From: OMOG01 sp041485845
Lineage (GTDB): Bacteria; Acidobacteriota; Terriglobia; Bryobacterales; Bryobacteraceae
Length of the DNA stretch: 13,226 nt
NCBI GenBank assembly: GCA_041485845.1
Contig: JBGPKH010000196.1
Span: 1 to 13,226, forward strand
Direction: 5' to 3'
The position numbers were made by a program, and so were the translations under genes. The notes under the pieces are model-generated. The model saw nothing but the letters and a program-made list of their open reading frames with translations, was not told the origin of the DNA and did no database searches. Shown in pieces: positions 1 to 6,923 of the stretch (the stretch's first letter is position 1; every line of letters begins with the position of its first letter).

Positions 1-146
1 CTAGAGTGCTGCGGCCGGATCCGCAGGATGGGCCGCGTCAACTCGACGGCACCAACTCTTGTAAAACAGCCAGTATCCGCTGACACATATCGTTCCAAAC
101 GCCCGCTCACGACCGTTTTCAGACGAGTGCGATAGCCGCCGTGCAT
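1..146 (-). CDS. Possible ORF fragment running off the left edge, unrecognised
   Basis: Reading leftward from an ATG at 146, a frame stays open to the window edge. The peptide begins MHGGYRTRLKTVVSGR and continues with RYVSADTGCFTRVGAVEL. A stop (185-183) lies just upstream in the same frame, so the ORF cannot extend much further back. I recognise no family. Another frame on the same strand ends in a stop exactly at 3-1, so the choice of frame is not secure. Codon third positions are less GC-rich than in the real genes nearby. It could be a real short gene end, a degraded relic or chance. Confidence 0.18.
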   Translation of the reverse strand, partial: MHGGYRTRLKTVVSGRLERYVSADTGCFTRVGAVELTRPILRIRPQHS

Positions 147-156
147 CTTCTCAGCC

Positions 157-576
157 TCAAAGACAACCTTCGCCGTTGCTAGTCAGATGCACCTTCCCGA
201 GCGCGTAGGAATCGAATCGGACGGATTGAAAAGCGAGCTGCGCGCCTCTGTGGTTACGAACTCAAATGCCACGCAGTCCGGCCACGTACTGCAATACCAA
301 GGCGAGTCTTCCTCACCAACTTGGACCAGGACCGAAAACGGACCTCCCGGTTCGTAACAACACCCGTTCCCGGAAGCCAACGCCGTGAGTTCGGAGGTAA
401 TCCTTAACCTCCTTTCGGGTCACACCAAGCTTGAGATTGTTGGAATATTCCAGAAGGGCGGCTTGAATGGTGACGGTGTTCGCAGCGGCGCGTTTTTTCT
501 TGTAGACGTAACGAACTGCAATGGCCGACGATAATGCAACGATCACCACGGACAGCCACAACCGCCGCCGGTTCAT
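157..576 (-). pseudogene. Small membrane-anchored hypothetical protein, two compensating frameshifts
   Basis: The N-terminus starts at ATG 576 with MNRRRLWLSVVIVALSS, a positively charged start and one hydrophobic segment, so it is probably exported or anchored in the inner membrane. This frame runs through LGVTRKEVKDYLRTHGV and then degenerates to a stop at 315-313. The neighbouring frame picks up near base 355-375 with CCYEPGGPFSVLVQVGEE, then PWYCSTWPDCVAFEF, which resembles a WYCS...AFEF pattern I associate with acidobacterial hypothetical proteins. Around 215-258 the original frame takes over again and ends ALGKVHLTSNGEGCL with a stop at 159-157. Joined together, the three parts give one coherent protein of about 139 residues. 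No Shine-Dalgarno is obvious. Either the gene is decaying or the assembly has two single-base errors. The function is unknown. Confidence 0.5.
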
Positions 577-824
577 CACGTGCAGTTTAACTCGGTATTG
601 CGAGGTTTTTCTCCGCCAGTCACGTCCACATCGCGGACGGTAAAACGGGTATAGCGGAAGCTGACCATTCCACTTGGCCCTGTTGTCAAGCCGGAGAAGT
701 GGCGGGGCTGATACCTGGCAATCGCTAAAGGCTCCGTTCCCGAAACTTGCCGGGTTGGACCCCTGGCTCATGCTACAAACGTTTCCCCCCCACCATCACT
801 CCGCGCCCGTGCCACAATCGCTAC

Positions 825-1964
825 TTGAGCCCCATTTCCTTCGAAATCGTCGCCGAGTGCTCCCACACGCGCGCCCGCGCCGGCCTCCTGCACACCGCCC
901 ACGGCGCCATCGAGACCCCGGTCTTCATGCCCGTCGGCACGCAGGCCACCGTCAAAGGACTCACCCAGCGGGACCTCGCCGAAGATCTCGGCGTGCAAAT
1001 CCTCCTGGCCAACACCTACCACCTTTTCCTGCGTCCCGGGCACGAGCTCATCCGCAAGCTGGGCGGACTGCACCGCTTCATGTCGTGGTCCAACGCCATC
1101 CTCACCGATTCGGGAGGCTACCAGGTCTTCAGCCTCAGCCGCCTGCGCAAAATCACCGAGCACGGAGTGGTCTTCCAGTCGCACCTCGATGGCGACCTCC
1201 ACACCTTCACGCCGGAATCCACGGTGGACGCGCAGCTCGCCTTCGGCAGCGACATTCTGATGGTTCTCGATGAATGCCCCGAGTATCCCGTCAGCCATGA
1301 GCAGGCGCGCGCGAGCATGCACCGCACGCTACGGTGGGCGCGCCTGGCCAACCAACACTACCGCGGGAGAATGGCTGAAAACCCGGCGCCCCAGGCGCTG
1401 TTCCCCATCGTGCAGGGCTCCATGTTTCCGGACCTGCGCAGGGAATGCGCCGCGGCCCTGCTGGATCTGGATAGCGCGGGCTATGCCATCGGCGGCCTTT
1501 CGGTGGGCGAGCCGCGCCCTCTCAGCATGGAGATGGTGGAGGCCACCGAGGACCTCCTGCCGCGCGACAAACCCCGATACGCTATGGGCGTGGGCATGCC
1601 GGCCGAGCTGCCCGAGTACGTGGCGCGCGGCGTGGACATGATGGATTGCGTGCTGCCCTCGCGCAACGCGCGCAACGGCTACCTGTTCACCTCCGAGGGA
1701 CGCGTGATCATCAAGCACGCCCGCTACAAGGACGACGACCGCCCGCTCGACGAAAAGTGCCAGTGCTATACTTGTAGCAGATATTCCCGAGCTTACCTTC
1801 GCCATTTGTTCCAGTCCGGGGAGATTCTATACGCGGTACTGGCTACCAGGCACAACCTCCGGCGGTACCTTGACATCATGGGTGAGATCAGGCACGCTAT
1901 AATATCGGATTCATTCCCGGAATACTTGAGGTGTGTACGCTCGGCGTCGAATAACGCCGCGTGA
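825..1964 (+). CDS. tgt: tRNA-guanine transglycosylase (queuosine biosynthesis)
   Basis: This enzyme exchanges guanine-34 for preQ1 in the anticodon of Asn, Asp, His and Tyr tRNAs. The 379-residue product has the family length and landmarks. The general-base Asp is in TDSGGYQVF (about 93-102), VLDECPEYP is near 147-155, and the nucleophile Asp is in MMDCVLPSRNARNG (about 272-285). The zinc site is KCQCYTC (Cys 312, 314, 317) plus His 343 in ATRHNL, with the same 26-residue spacing as in E. coli Tgt. An upstream ATG at 747 is in frame, but its extra 26 residues look non-coding; the TTG at 825 (MSPISFEIVAE) matches the family N-terminus. No strong Shine-Dalgarno precedes it. The stop overlaps the start of yajC. 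Codon use changes from about 1767 to the stop, a region that may carry a promoter. Confidence 0.95.
   Translation: MSPISFEIVAECSHTRARAGLLHTAHGAIETPVFMPVGTQATVKGLTQRDLAEDLGVQILLANTYHLFLRPGHELIRKLGGLHRFMSWSNAILTDSGGYQVFSLSRLRKITEHGVVFQSHLDGDLHTFTPESTVDAQLAFGSDILMVLDECPEYPVSHEQARASMHRTLRWARLANQHYRGRMAENPAPQALFPIVQGSMFPDLRRECAAALLDLDSAGYAIGGLSVGEPRPLSMEMVEATEDLLPRDKPRYAMGVGMPAELPEYVARGVDMMDCVLPSRNARNGYLFTSEGRVIIKHARYKDDDRPLDEKCQCYTCSRYSRAYLRHLFQSGEILYAVLATRHNLRRYLDIMGEIRHAIISDSFPEYLRCVRSASNNAA
1870..1903 (+). promoter_or_regulatory. Possible internal promoter inside tgt, ahead of yajC-secDF
   Basis: TTGACA at 1870-1875 and TATAAT at 1898-1903 are perfect sigma-70 hexamers, but the spacer is 22 bases rather than the usual 16-18. 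Start of transcription would fall near 1910, about 50 bases before the yajC start. The position before a secretion operon is sensible. The long spacer makes it weak as a standard promoter unless only the -10 box is used or an activator helps. Confidence 0.35.
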
Positions 1965-2293
1965 TCCTTATTGGTCGCAACGTGGTCCTAAATCTGTTTC
2001 TGCAAACGGCGCCGTCCAATTCCCTCTTGGGACTCCTGCCCATCCTTCTCATCTTCGGTATTTTTTATTTTCTGTTGTTCCTCCCCATGCAGCGCCAGAA
2101 GAAGAAGCAGCAAAAAATGCTGTCGAGTCTCCAGAACGGCCAGGGGGTGGTCACCAGCGGGGGGATTGTCGGCACCATCGTGGCCATCGAGGGCGACGAT
2201 ACCCTGGTGTTGCGCGTGAAACCGGACAACGTCAAAATCCAGGTCACGCGCGCCTCGGTTTCGAGCCTCGTCTCAAGCGAAGGAAAGAAGTAA
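1961..2293 (+). CDS. yajC: YajC, Sec translocon accessory membrane protein
   Basis: YajC is a small single-span protein that associates with SecDF and the SecYEG channel. The product is up to 110 residues: a hydrophobic N-terminal helix (LLGLLPILLIFGIFYFLLFL), then the basic stretch PMQRQKKKQQKM, then a cytoplasmic domain containing GQGVVTSGGIVGTIVAI, which is the family signature. The start is uncertain. GTG 1961 overlaps the tgt stop as GTGA, suggesting translational coupling; GTG 1982 in the same frame would give a shorter and more typical N-terminus. Neither has a clear Shine-Dalgarno. secD follows after 31 bases, the classic yajC-secD-secF order. Confidence 0.93.
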   Translation: MILIGRNVVLNLFLQTAPSNSLLGLLPILLIFGIFYFLLFLPMQRQKKKQQKMLSSLQNGQGVVTSGGIVGTIVAIEGDDTLVLRVKPDNVKIQVTRASVSSLVSSEGKK

Positions 2294-2324
2294 GCAACAA
2301 TCGTTTTAACAGGCTCTAAACTCC

Positions 2325-3944
2325 ATGAAGAAGAACTTGAACGCGCGGTCCATTACCATTGTCGTGACGATCCTGCTGTGCGTTTACGGCATCGTCGGTT
2401 TCCCCACATCGAAGGCGCAAGTGGTCCGGAATTTCAAGGACAACATCCGGCTGGGGCTGGATCTCAAGGGCGGCAGCCATCTGGTGCTCCAGGTTCAGGT
2501 GCAGGACGCCGTCAGGGCGGATGCCAACCAGAGCATGGAACGCCTCAAGGAAGATCTCAAAAAACAGAACGTCACCTGGGCCGGCATGGACGTTAACGAA
2601 GCGCAGGACGTCAAGGACGCCGACAAGGTCGAAATCTCCATCAAGGGCGTGCCTTCAACCATGTCCAGCGCATTCCGCACCCTGGCGAGCGAGCGCTATC
2701 CCACCTACATTCTCACAGCCGTCAACTCCACCGACTACACCATAAAGCTCAAGCCCTCCGATCTGATCAACCTGGAGAGGGACACGGTCACCCGCGCCAT
2801 CGATACCATCGGCAATCGCATTGACCAGCTCGGGCTGGCGGAAAAAGCCGTTCAACAGTACGGAGCCTCCGGCGCGGATTTCGAAATCCTCGTGCAATTG
2901 CCGGGCGTGGACGATCCCGCGCGGGTGAAGGAACTGATCGGGACCGCCGCGGTGCTGGAGATCGTGGATGTCAAGGACGGTCCGTTTCCCAGCCGCGATG
3001 CCGGCCTGGCGCAGCACGGCGGCGTGCTGCCCCTGAATACCAGGCTGGTCAGGATGCAGCCGCGGGCCGGGGCCGAGGGCGAGCAGTGGCACCTGGTGGC
3101 CAAGAGTCCCGTGATCAGCGGCGCGGAGATGCGCAACGCGCGTTCGGGGCAGGACGAATACCGCAAGTGGGAGACCAACTTCAATCTCTCTCCGGATGGC
3201 GGCAAGCGCTTCGGCCGGTACACCGAAGCCAACATCGGCAATCGCCTGGCGGTGGTGCTGGACAACAAGATTGTCAGCGTAGCCACCATTCAGTCCAAGA
3301 TCGAGGACTCCGGCCGCATCACCGGGTTGAGCAGCGAGGAGGAGGCCGTCGATCTGTCGCGCTACCTGCGGTCCGGCTCGCTTCCCGCCGGCGTCAAGTA
3401 CCTCGAGGAACGGTCCATCGGGCCGTCCCTGGGGGCCGACTCCATCAAGGCGGGGATGTATGCCGGAATTGCCGGGTTGATCGCGGTGGTGGCCGTGATG
3501 CTGGCTTACTACAAACGTAGCGGCGTCAACGCGGTGTTGGCGTTGCTGTTGAATACGGTCATTCTCCTGGCGGCGATCTCCTACTTCCATGCGGTGCTGA
3601 CCTTGCCGGGAATTGCCGGCGTCATCCTGACCATCGGTATGGCGGTGGATTCCAATGTGCTGATTTTCGAACGTATCCGCGAGGAGTTGCGATCCGGAAA
3701 AGGGGTCATCGCGGCCGTGGATACGGGCTTCGCCAAGGCATGGTGGACGATCGTCGACACCCACGTTACAACGGTGGTGTCCTGCGCCTTCCTTTTCCTG
3801 TTTGGCGAAGGTCCGGTGAAGGGCTTTGCCGTGACGCTGGTGATCGGTCTGGTGGCCAATGTCTTCACCGCGGTTTTCGTCTCCAAGACGATTTTCGGTT
3901 ATGAGCTGTCGGGGCGCCGGCAGATGGAGGCGTTAAGTATTTGA
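2325..3944 (+). CDS. secD: SecD, protein-export membrane protein
   Basis: SecD works with SecF to pull exported proteins across the inner membrane using the proton gradient, after SecA-driven threading. The 539-residue protein has a first membrane helix at about 9-27, the D1 motif LGLDLKGG at 43-50, a large periplasmic region (about 50-375), and five more helices from about 378 to 522. The helix-4 signature GMAVDSNVLIFERIREEL lies near 438-455, and AKAWWTIVDTHVTT near 470-483. It is shorter than E. coli SecD (about 615 residues), mostly in the periplasmic part, which is common outside proteobacteria. A 106-base gap separates it from secF, unusual in an otherwise tight operon, and that gap holds a hairpin and a tiny ORF. 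Confidence 0.97.
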   Translation: MKKNLNARSITIVVTILLCVYGIVGFPTSKAQVVRNFKDNIRLGLDLKGGSHLVLQVQVQDAVRADANQSMERLKEDLKKQNVTWAGMDVNEAQDVKDADKVEISIKGVPSTMSSAFRTLASERYPTYILTAVNSTDYTIKLKPSDLINLERDTVTRAIDTIGNRIDQLGLAEKAVQQYGASGADFEILVQLPGVDDPARVKELIGTAAVLEIVDVKDGPFPSRDAGLAQHGGVLPLNTRLVRMQPRAGAEGEQWHLVAKSPVISGAEMRNARSGQDEYRKWETNFNLSPDGGKRFGRYTEANIGNRLAVVLDNKIVSVATIQSKIEDSGRITGLSSEEEAVDLSRYLRSGSLPAGVKYLEERSIGPSLGADSIKAGMYAGIAGLIAVVAVMLAYYKRSGVNAVLALLLNTVILLAAISYFHAVLTLPGIAGVILTIGMAVDSNVLIFERIREELRSGKGVIAAVDTGFAKAWWTIVDTHVTTVVSCAFLFLFGEGPVKGFAVTLVIGLVANVFTAVFVSKTIFGYELSGRRQMEALSI

Positions 3945-4007
3945 GCCCCCCAAGGCCGGTATTCCGGCGGGAGCGCGTTTTTGTGTAATGGGAACAAAAT
4001 CTAAAAG

Positions 4008-4037
4008 GCTGGTGTCCAAAGTATGAAGAACACCAGC
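4008..4037 (+). promoter_or_regulatory. Hairpin in the secD-secF gap
   Basis: GCTGGTGT (4008-4015) pairs perfectly with ACACCAGC (4030-4037) around a 14-base loop. It ends 13 bases before the secF ATG and includes the start codon of a 13-codon ORF (4023-4064). It could affect secF translation. There is no U-tract, so it is not a terminator. Confidence 0.35.
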
Positions 4038-4064
4038 ATGGCAAGGTTCGATGGAATTATTTAA
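4023..4064 (+). CDS. Possible 13-codon upstream ORF overlapping the secF start
   Basis: ATG at 4023 reads MKNTSMARFDGII and stops with TAA at 4062-4064, 14 bases inside secF in another frame. If translated, its ribosomes would terminate just past the secF start and could re-initiate there, coupling the two. The ribosome-binding site is weak, and the peptide is too short to fill the ribosome exit tunnel, so it is not a typical arrest peptide. It may be chance. Confidence 0.15.
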   Translation: MKNTSMARFDGII

Positions 4065-5280
4065 GAACACGAATTTTGACTTTCTGGGCAAGAAGTGGCC
4101 CTTTATCATTGCCTCGCTGGTTCTGACGGTAGCTGGATTTGCCAGTATCGCCATGAAGGGTGGGCTCAAATACGGCATCGATTTCAAGGGTGGCGCCCTG
4201 ATGACGGTAAAGTTCGCCACCGAACCGCCGGTCGAAAAGATCCGCGCGGCCATGAAAAGCTCCCGGCAGATCCAGGGCGAGGTCAGCGTACAGAGCTTTA
4301 CCGGCGCCACGGCGCAGAACGAAATCGAGATCGGGACCGAGCTCCAGCAGGAAGCCCAGTTGAACATCAACCGCCAGGCCATGGAAGAGGTGCTGAGCAC
4401 CGCCTTCGGGCAGCCTGGGAGCGGAAAGCTGGATTTCAACAATACCAGCCAGCAGCAGTTGGTGGACCGGTTGCGCGAACCCATGGCGCGCGCCGGGGTC
4501 GCGCTCAGCGAACAGCAATTGCAGAAGCTGGCGGCCGACCTGCGGGATTATGCCAACAGCCGCTACTCCGGCCTGATCGCGGATTTCAACCAATTGTCAT
4601 CCGTGCCGGGTATGAACTCTGTTATTATGAACACTCTTCGTCAGGAGTGTTATCTGGCTCCGTATCACGTTTTGAAGGTGGAAATGGTGGGACCCAAGGT
4701 GGGGGCGGAGTTGCGCAACAAGGCCGTGCTGGCCACCCTCTACGCGCTGGCCGGGATGTTGGCCTATATCGCCTTCCGCTTCGAGTGGATTTACGGGTTG
4801 GGCGCGGTGATTGCGTGCTTCCACGACACCATCATCACCATCGGCCTGTTCTCGATATTTAACGAAGAGATCTCGATGACGGTGATCGCCGCCCTGTTGA
4901 CCCTGGTCGGCTATTCGATGAACGACACCATCGTGATCTTCGACCGCATTCGCGAGAACCTGAAGATCTCGCGCCGCGAGCCGCTGGAGCAAGTCATGAA
5001 TCGCGCCGTCAACCAGACGTTGAGCCGGACGGTCATGACCTCGGGTTTGACTTTCCTCACCGTAATCGCGCTTTTCCTCTTCGGCGGCCCGGTGCTCCAT
5101 GCGTTCTCGTTTGCGCTGGTTTGCGGGATCATCGTGGGAACATATTCATCCGTCTTTGTAGCGAGTCCCATCGTTTTGTTCTGGCACAATTATACGGATA
5201 AGGGTAAGAGGAAGCCGGCTCCCGTTCTGGCGGCTCCGCCGCGGACGGAATCGGTGAAGAGTCCGAGTAGGGCGAGGTAA
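4051..5280 (+). CDS. secF: SecF, protein-export membrane protein
   Basis: SecF is the partner of SecD in the proton-driven SecDF complex. The 409-residue product shows a first helix at about 16-34, the motif GIDFKGG at 42-48, the conserved VGPKVGAEL at 213-221 just before the second helix, and five C-terminal helices (about 224-378) with GYSMNDTIVIFDRIREN at 287-303. It is longer than E. coli SecF (323 residues). The extra length sits mainly at about 85-205, a polar periplasmic segment rich in Gln, Asn and Ala that may be helical. The start is supported by AAGG at 4043-4046. Codons 187-207 (4609-4671) are unusually T-ending compared with the rest of the gene. It follows secD and precedes a hairpin-rich gap before tonB. 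Confidence 0.96.
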   Translation: MELFKNTNFDFLGKKWPFIIASLVLTVAGFASIAMKGGLKYGIDFKGGALMTVKFATEPPVEKIRAAMKSSRQIQGEVSVQSFTGATAQNEIEIGTELQQEAQLNINRQAMEEVLSTAFGQPGSGKLDFNNTSQQQLVDRLREPMARAGVALSEQQLQKLAADLRDYANSRYSGLIADFNQLSSVPGMNSVIMNTLRQECYLAPYHVLKVEMVGPKVGAELRNKAVLATLYALAGMLAYIAFRFEWIYGLGAVIACFHDTIITIGLFSIFNEEISMTVIAALLTLVGYSMNDTIVIFDRIRENLKISRREPLEQVMNRAVNQTLSRTVMTSGLTFLTVIALFLFGGPVLHAFSFALVCGIIVGTYSSVFVASPIVLFWHNYTDKGKRKPAPVLAAPPRTESVKSPSRAR

Positions 5281-5281
5281 T

Positions 5282-5303
5282 ACCGGCGGTCTTTGCCGCC
5301 GGT
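5282..5303 (+). terminator. Perfect 8-bp hairpin after secF
   Basis: ACCGGCGG (5282-5289) pairs with CCGCCGGT (5296-5303) around TCTTTG, beginning two bases after the secF stop. No U-run follows, so termination would be weak. It may instead protect the 3' end of the secF message or separate Sec and Ton expression. Confidence 0.4.
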
Positions 5304-5311
5304 CAAAGTCG

Positions 5312-5331
5312 AGCGGGGGCAGTTGCCCGCT
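5312..5331 (+). promoter_or_regulatory. Second hairpin between secF and tonB
   Basis: AGCGGG (5312-5317) pairs with CCCGCT (5326-5331) around an 8-base loop. It lies directly downstream of the first hairpin, making a tandem pair, and ends before the tonB ribosome-binding site (AGGGGAAAGGAAG region, about 5333-5347). Confidence 0.3.
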
Positions 5332-5353
5332 GAGGGGAAAGGAAGAAGCTTCT

Positions 5354-6118
5354 ATGTTTGAGCAGGTATTCGTAGAAACCGGAAAGACCAGGAAGACATG
5401 GACGATATTTGCCTCCTTCTTGGCGCAGATCGCCTTTGTCGGGGTGTTGATCATCTTGCCGATGATCTTCTTCGAGCAGCTTCCGGGGGCCAGTTTGATC
5501 AGCTCGCTGGTGGCGCCTCCGCCGCCACCACCTCCGCCTCCCCCGCCGGCCGCCGCGCCTCCCGTCAAAGTCGTAAAAGTAATCCCCCGGCAGTTCGACG
5601 CCGGCAAGCTGATGGCGCCCAAAAGCATCCCCAAAGAAATCGCCACGATTAGGGAAGAAGAGCTTCCGCCTCCCACCACCGGCGTGGGCGTTGTGGGCGG
5701 CGTGCCCGGCGGGGTAGCCGGCGGCACCCCAGGCGGCGTGCTGGGCGGCATCATCGGTTCGGTTCCGTCCGCCGCTCCTCCACCTCCTCCGCCTCCGAAG
5801 AAGGTCGAAGAGAAGGCCGCCACGCCGCAACGCATCAAGATCGGCGGCAGCGTCCAGCAGGCCAAGCTGGTACGGCAACCCCATCCGATCTATCCGCCGC
5901 TGGCCAAGCAGGCCCGCATTCAGGGGACCGTCAAGCTCACCGCCATCATTTCCAAGGATGGCACCATTCAAAAGCTCGAGGTGATCAGCGGCCATCCGCT
6001 GCTGGTCCCGAACGCCATCGAGGCGGTGAAACAGTGGATCTACCAGCCGACCCTCCTCAACGGGGAGCCGGTCGAGGTCATCACTCAGATCGACGTGAAC
6101 TTCACGTTGAGTCAGTAA
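5354..6118 (+). CDS. tonB: TonB-family energy transducer
   Basis: TonB spans the periplasm and passes energy from the ExbB/ExbD motor to outer-membrane TonB-dependent receptors. The 254-residue protein has a cytoplasmic start (about 1-18), one membrane helix (about 19-41), a run of eleven prolines (55-65), a linker, a Gly-rich segment with repeated GG pairs (about 110-136), a second seven-proline run (142-148), and a C-terminal TonB domain (about 166-252) with the signature HPIYPPLAKQARIQGTV. The ATG at 5354 has a good purine-rich ribosome-binding site. It heads the ton cluster and is followed by exbB after 67 bases. The helix lacks an obvious copy of the classic TonB SHLS motif, which is usual for distant TonB proteins. 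The Gly-rich insert is atypical of proteobacterial TonB. Confidence 0.93.
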   Translation: MFEQVFVETGKTRKTWTIFASFLAQIAFVGVLIILPMIFFEQLPGASLISSLVAPPPPPPPPPPPAAAPPVKVVKVIPRQFDAGKLMAPKSIPKEIATIREEELPPPTTGVGVVGGVPGGVAGGTPGGVLGGIIGSVPSAAPPPPPPPKKVEEKAATPQRIKIGGSVQQAKLVRQPHPIYPPLAKQARIQGTVKLTAIISKDGTIQKLEVISGHPLLVPNAIEAVKQWIYQPTLLNGEPVEVITQIDVNFTLSQ

Positions 6119-6120
6119 CC

Positions 6121-6142
6121 CGGGTGTCCCCCTGGGACGCCG
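6121..6142 (+). promoter_or_regulatory. Hairpin between tonB and exbB
   Basis: GTCCC (6126-6130) pairs with GGGAC (6134-6138) around CCT, extended by CGG/CCG (6121-6123, 6140-6142) across a small internal loop. It starts just after the tonB stop. No U-tract follows immediately. A likely role is mRNA end protection or partial termination. Confidence 0.3.
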
Positions 6143-6185
6143 GTAAGAAGTAAATTATTTCAACTCGCAGGAGAGAGAAACAACG

Positions 6186-6923
6186 ATGCACATCCCACAA
6201 CTATGGGCGTTTTATTTACTCCAGGAGAGCACTGGAGTTCAATGGGATCCGATCCACCTCTGGGGTCAAATGGGTACGCTGGCCAAGTGCGTGGTCGTCG
6301 GCCTGTTCATCATGTCGGCCTATTCGATTGGCGTCATGATCGACCGGTTCATGGCCTATAGCGCCGCCCGCAAACAGTCGCGGCAGTTCGCTCCGGCAGT
6401 GGCCGGCGCGCTGCGCGAAGGCAAATTGGACGAGGCCGTGAAGATTGCGGACCGTTACAAGAAGAGCCATCTGGCGAAGGTTGTCGTCGCTGGTCTTCAG
6501 GAGTTCCAGGCGCACCAGATCAGCAACGAAATCTCCGGTGAAGAGATCGAAGCGTCCAAACGCGCTCTGGAACGCGCTGAGGCCATCGTTCACGCCGAAC
6601 TGAAACGCGGCGTCGTCGGCTTGGCGACCATTGGCTCGACGGCCCCGTTCGTCGGTCTGTTCGGAACGGTGGTCGGCATCATCAACGCGTTCAGCAGCAT
6701 TTCGACCGAGAAGTCCACCGGTCTGGGCGCCGTGGCGGGCGGCATTTCCGAAGCCCTCGTGACCACGGCTATCGGACTTTTCGTGGCCATCCCCGCGGTC
6801 TGGATGTTCAACTTCTTCACCAACAAGATTGAAGCCTTCGACGTGGAGATGGGGAATTCCAGCTCGGAGTTGATCGACTACTTCCTGAAGCGCTCCCAGC
6901 GGGGCGCCGGCGCCCGCAAGTAG
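6186..6923 (+). CDS. exbB: MotA/TolQ/ExbB-family proton channel protein
   Basis: ExbB forms the pentameric membrane core of the Ton motor and, with ExbD, conducts the protons that power TonB. The 245-residue protein has a first helix at about 33-54, a long cytoplasmic domain (about 55-140) and two further helices (about 142-168 and 187-212). Family motifs are TAPFVGLFGTVVGIINAF (152-169) and GGISEALVTTAIGLFVAIPA (185-204). GGAGAGAG ahead of ATG 6186 is a good ribosome-binding site. TolQ is the close relative and cannot be excluded by sequence alone, but the tonB gene upstream favours ExbB. Two hairpins follow before exbD. Confidence 0.93.
   Translation: MHIPQLWAFYLLQESTGVQWDPIHLWGQMGTLAKCVVVGLFIMSAYSIGVMIDRFMAYSAARKQSRQFAPAVAGALREGKLDEAVKIADRYKKSHLAKVVVAGLQEFQAHQISNEISGEEIEASKRALERAEAIVHAELKRGVVGLATIGSTAPFVGLFGTVVGIINAFSSISTEKSTGLGAVAGGISEALVTTAIGLFVAIPAVWMFNFFTNKIEAFDVEMGNSSSELIDYFLKRSQRGAGARK

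Noticed and set aside
774..779. TGCTACAAA as an extended -10 box for tgt
   Set aside because: Only four of six matches and no -35 at usable distance; too weak to list.
747..824. In-frame N-terminal extension of tgt from ATG 747
   Set aside because: The extra residues are unlike any Tgt and the region lacks a ribosome-binding site; the TTG at 825 fits.
2655..3764. Long minus-strand open frame opposite secD
   Set aside because: Same antisense effect; no domain seen, and secD coding is intact.
3955..3982. Possible terminator between secD and secF (GCCGG/CCGGC stem, then TTTTT)
   Set aside because: The stem is only 5 bp and the T-run lies about nine bases away, too far for an intrinsic terminator.
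5516..5553. Proline-codon tract of tonB as a phase-variable microsatellite
   Set aside because: The codons are mixed (CCT, CCG, CCA, CCC), so it is not a simple repeat prone to slippage.
5146..5995. Minus-strand Gly-rich frames opposite tonB
   Set aside because: The poly-Gly stretches are merely the reverse complement of the TonB proline codons.
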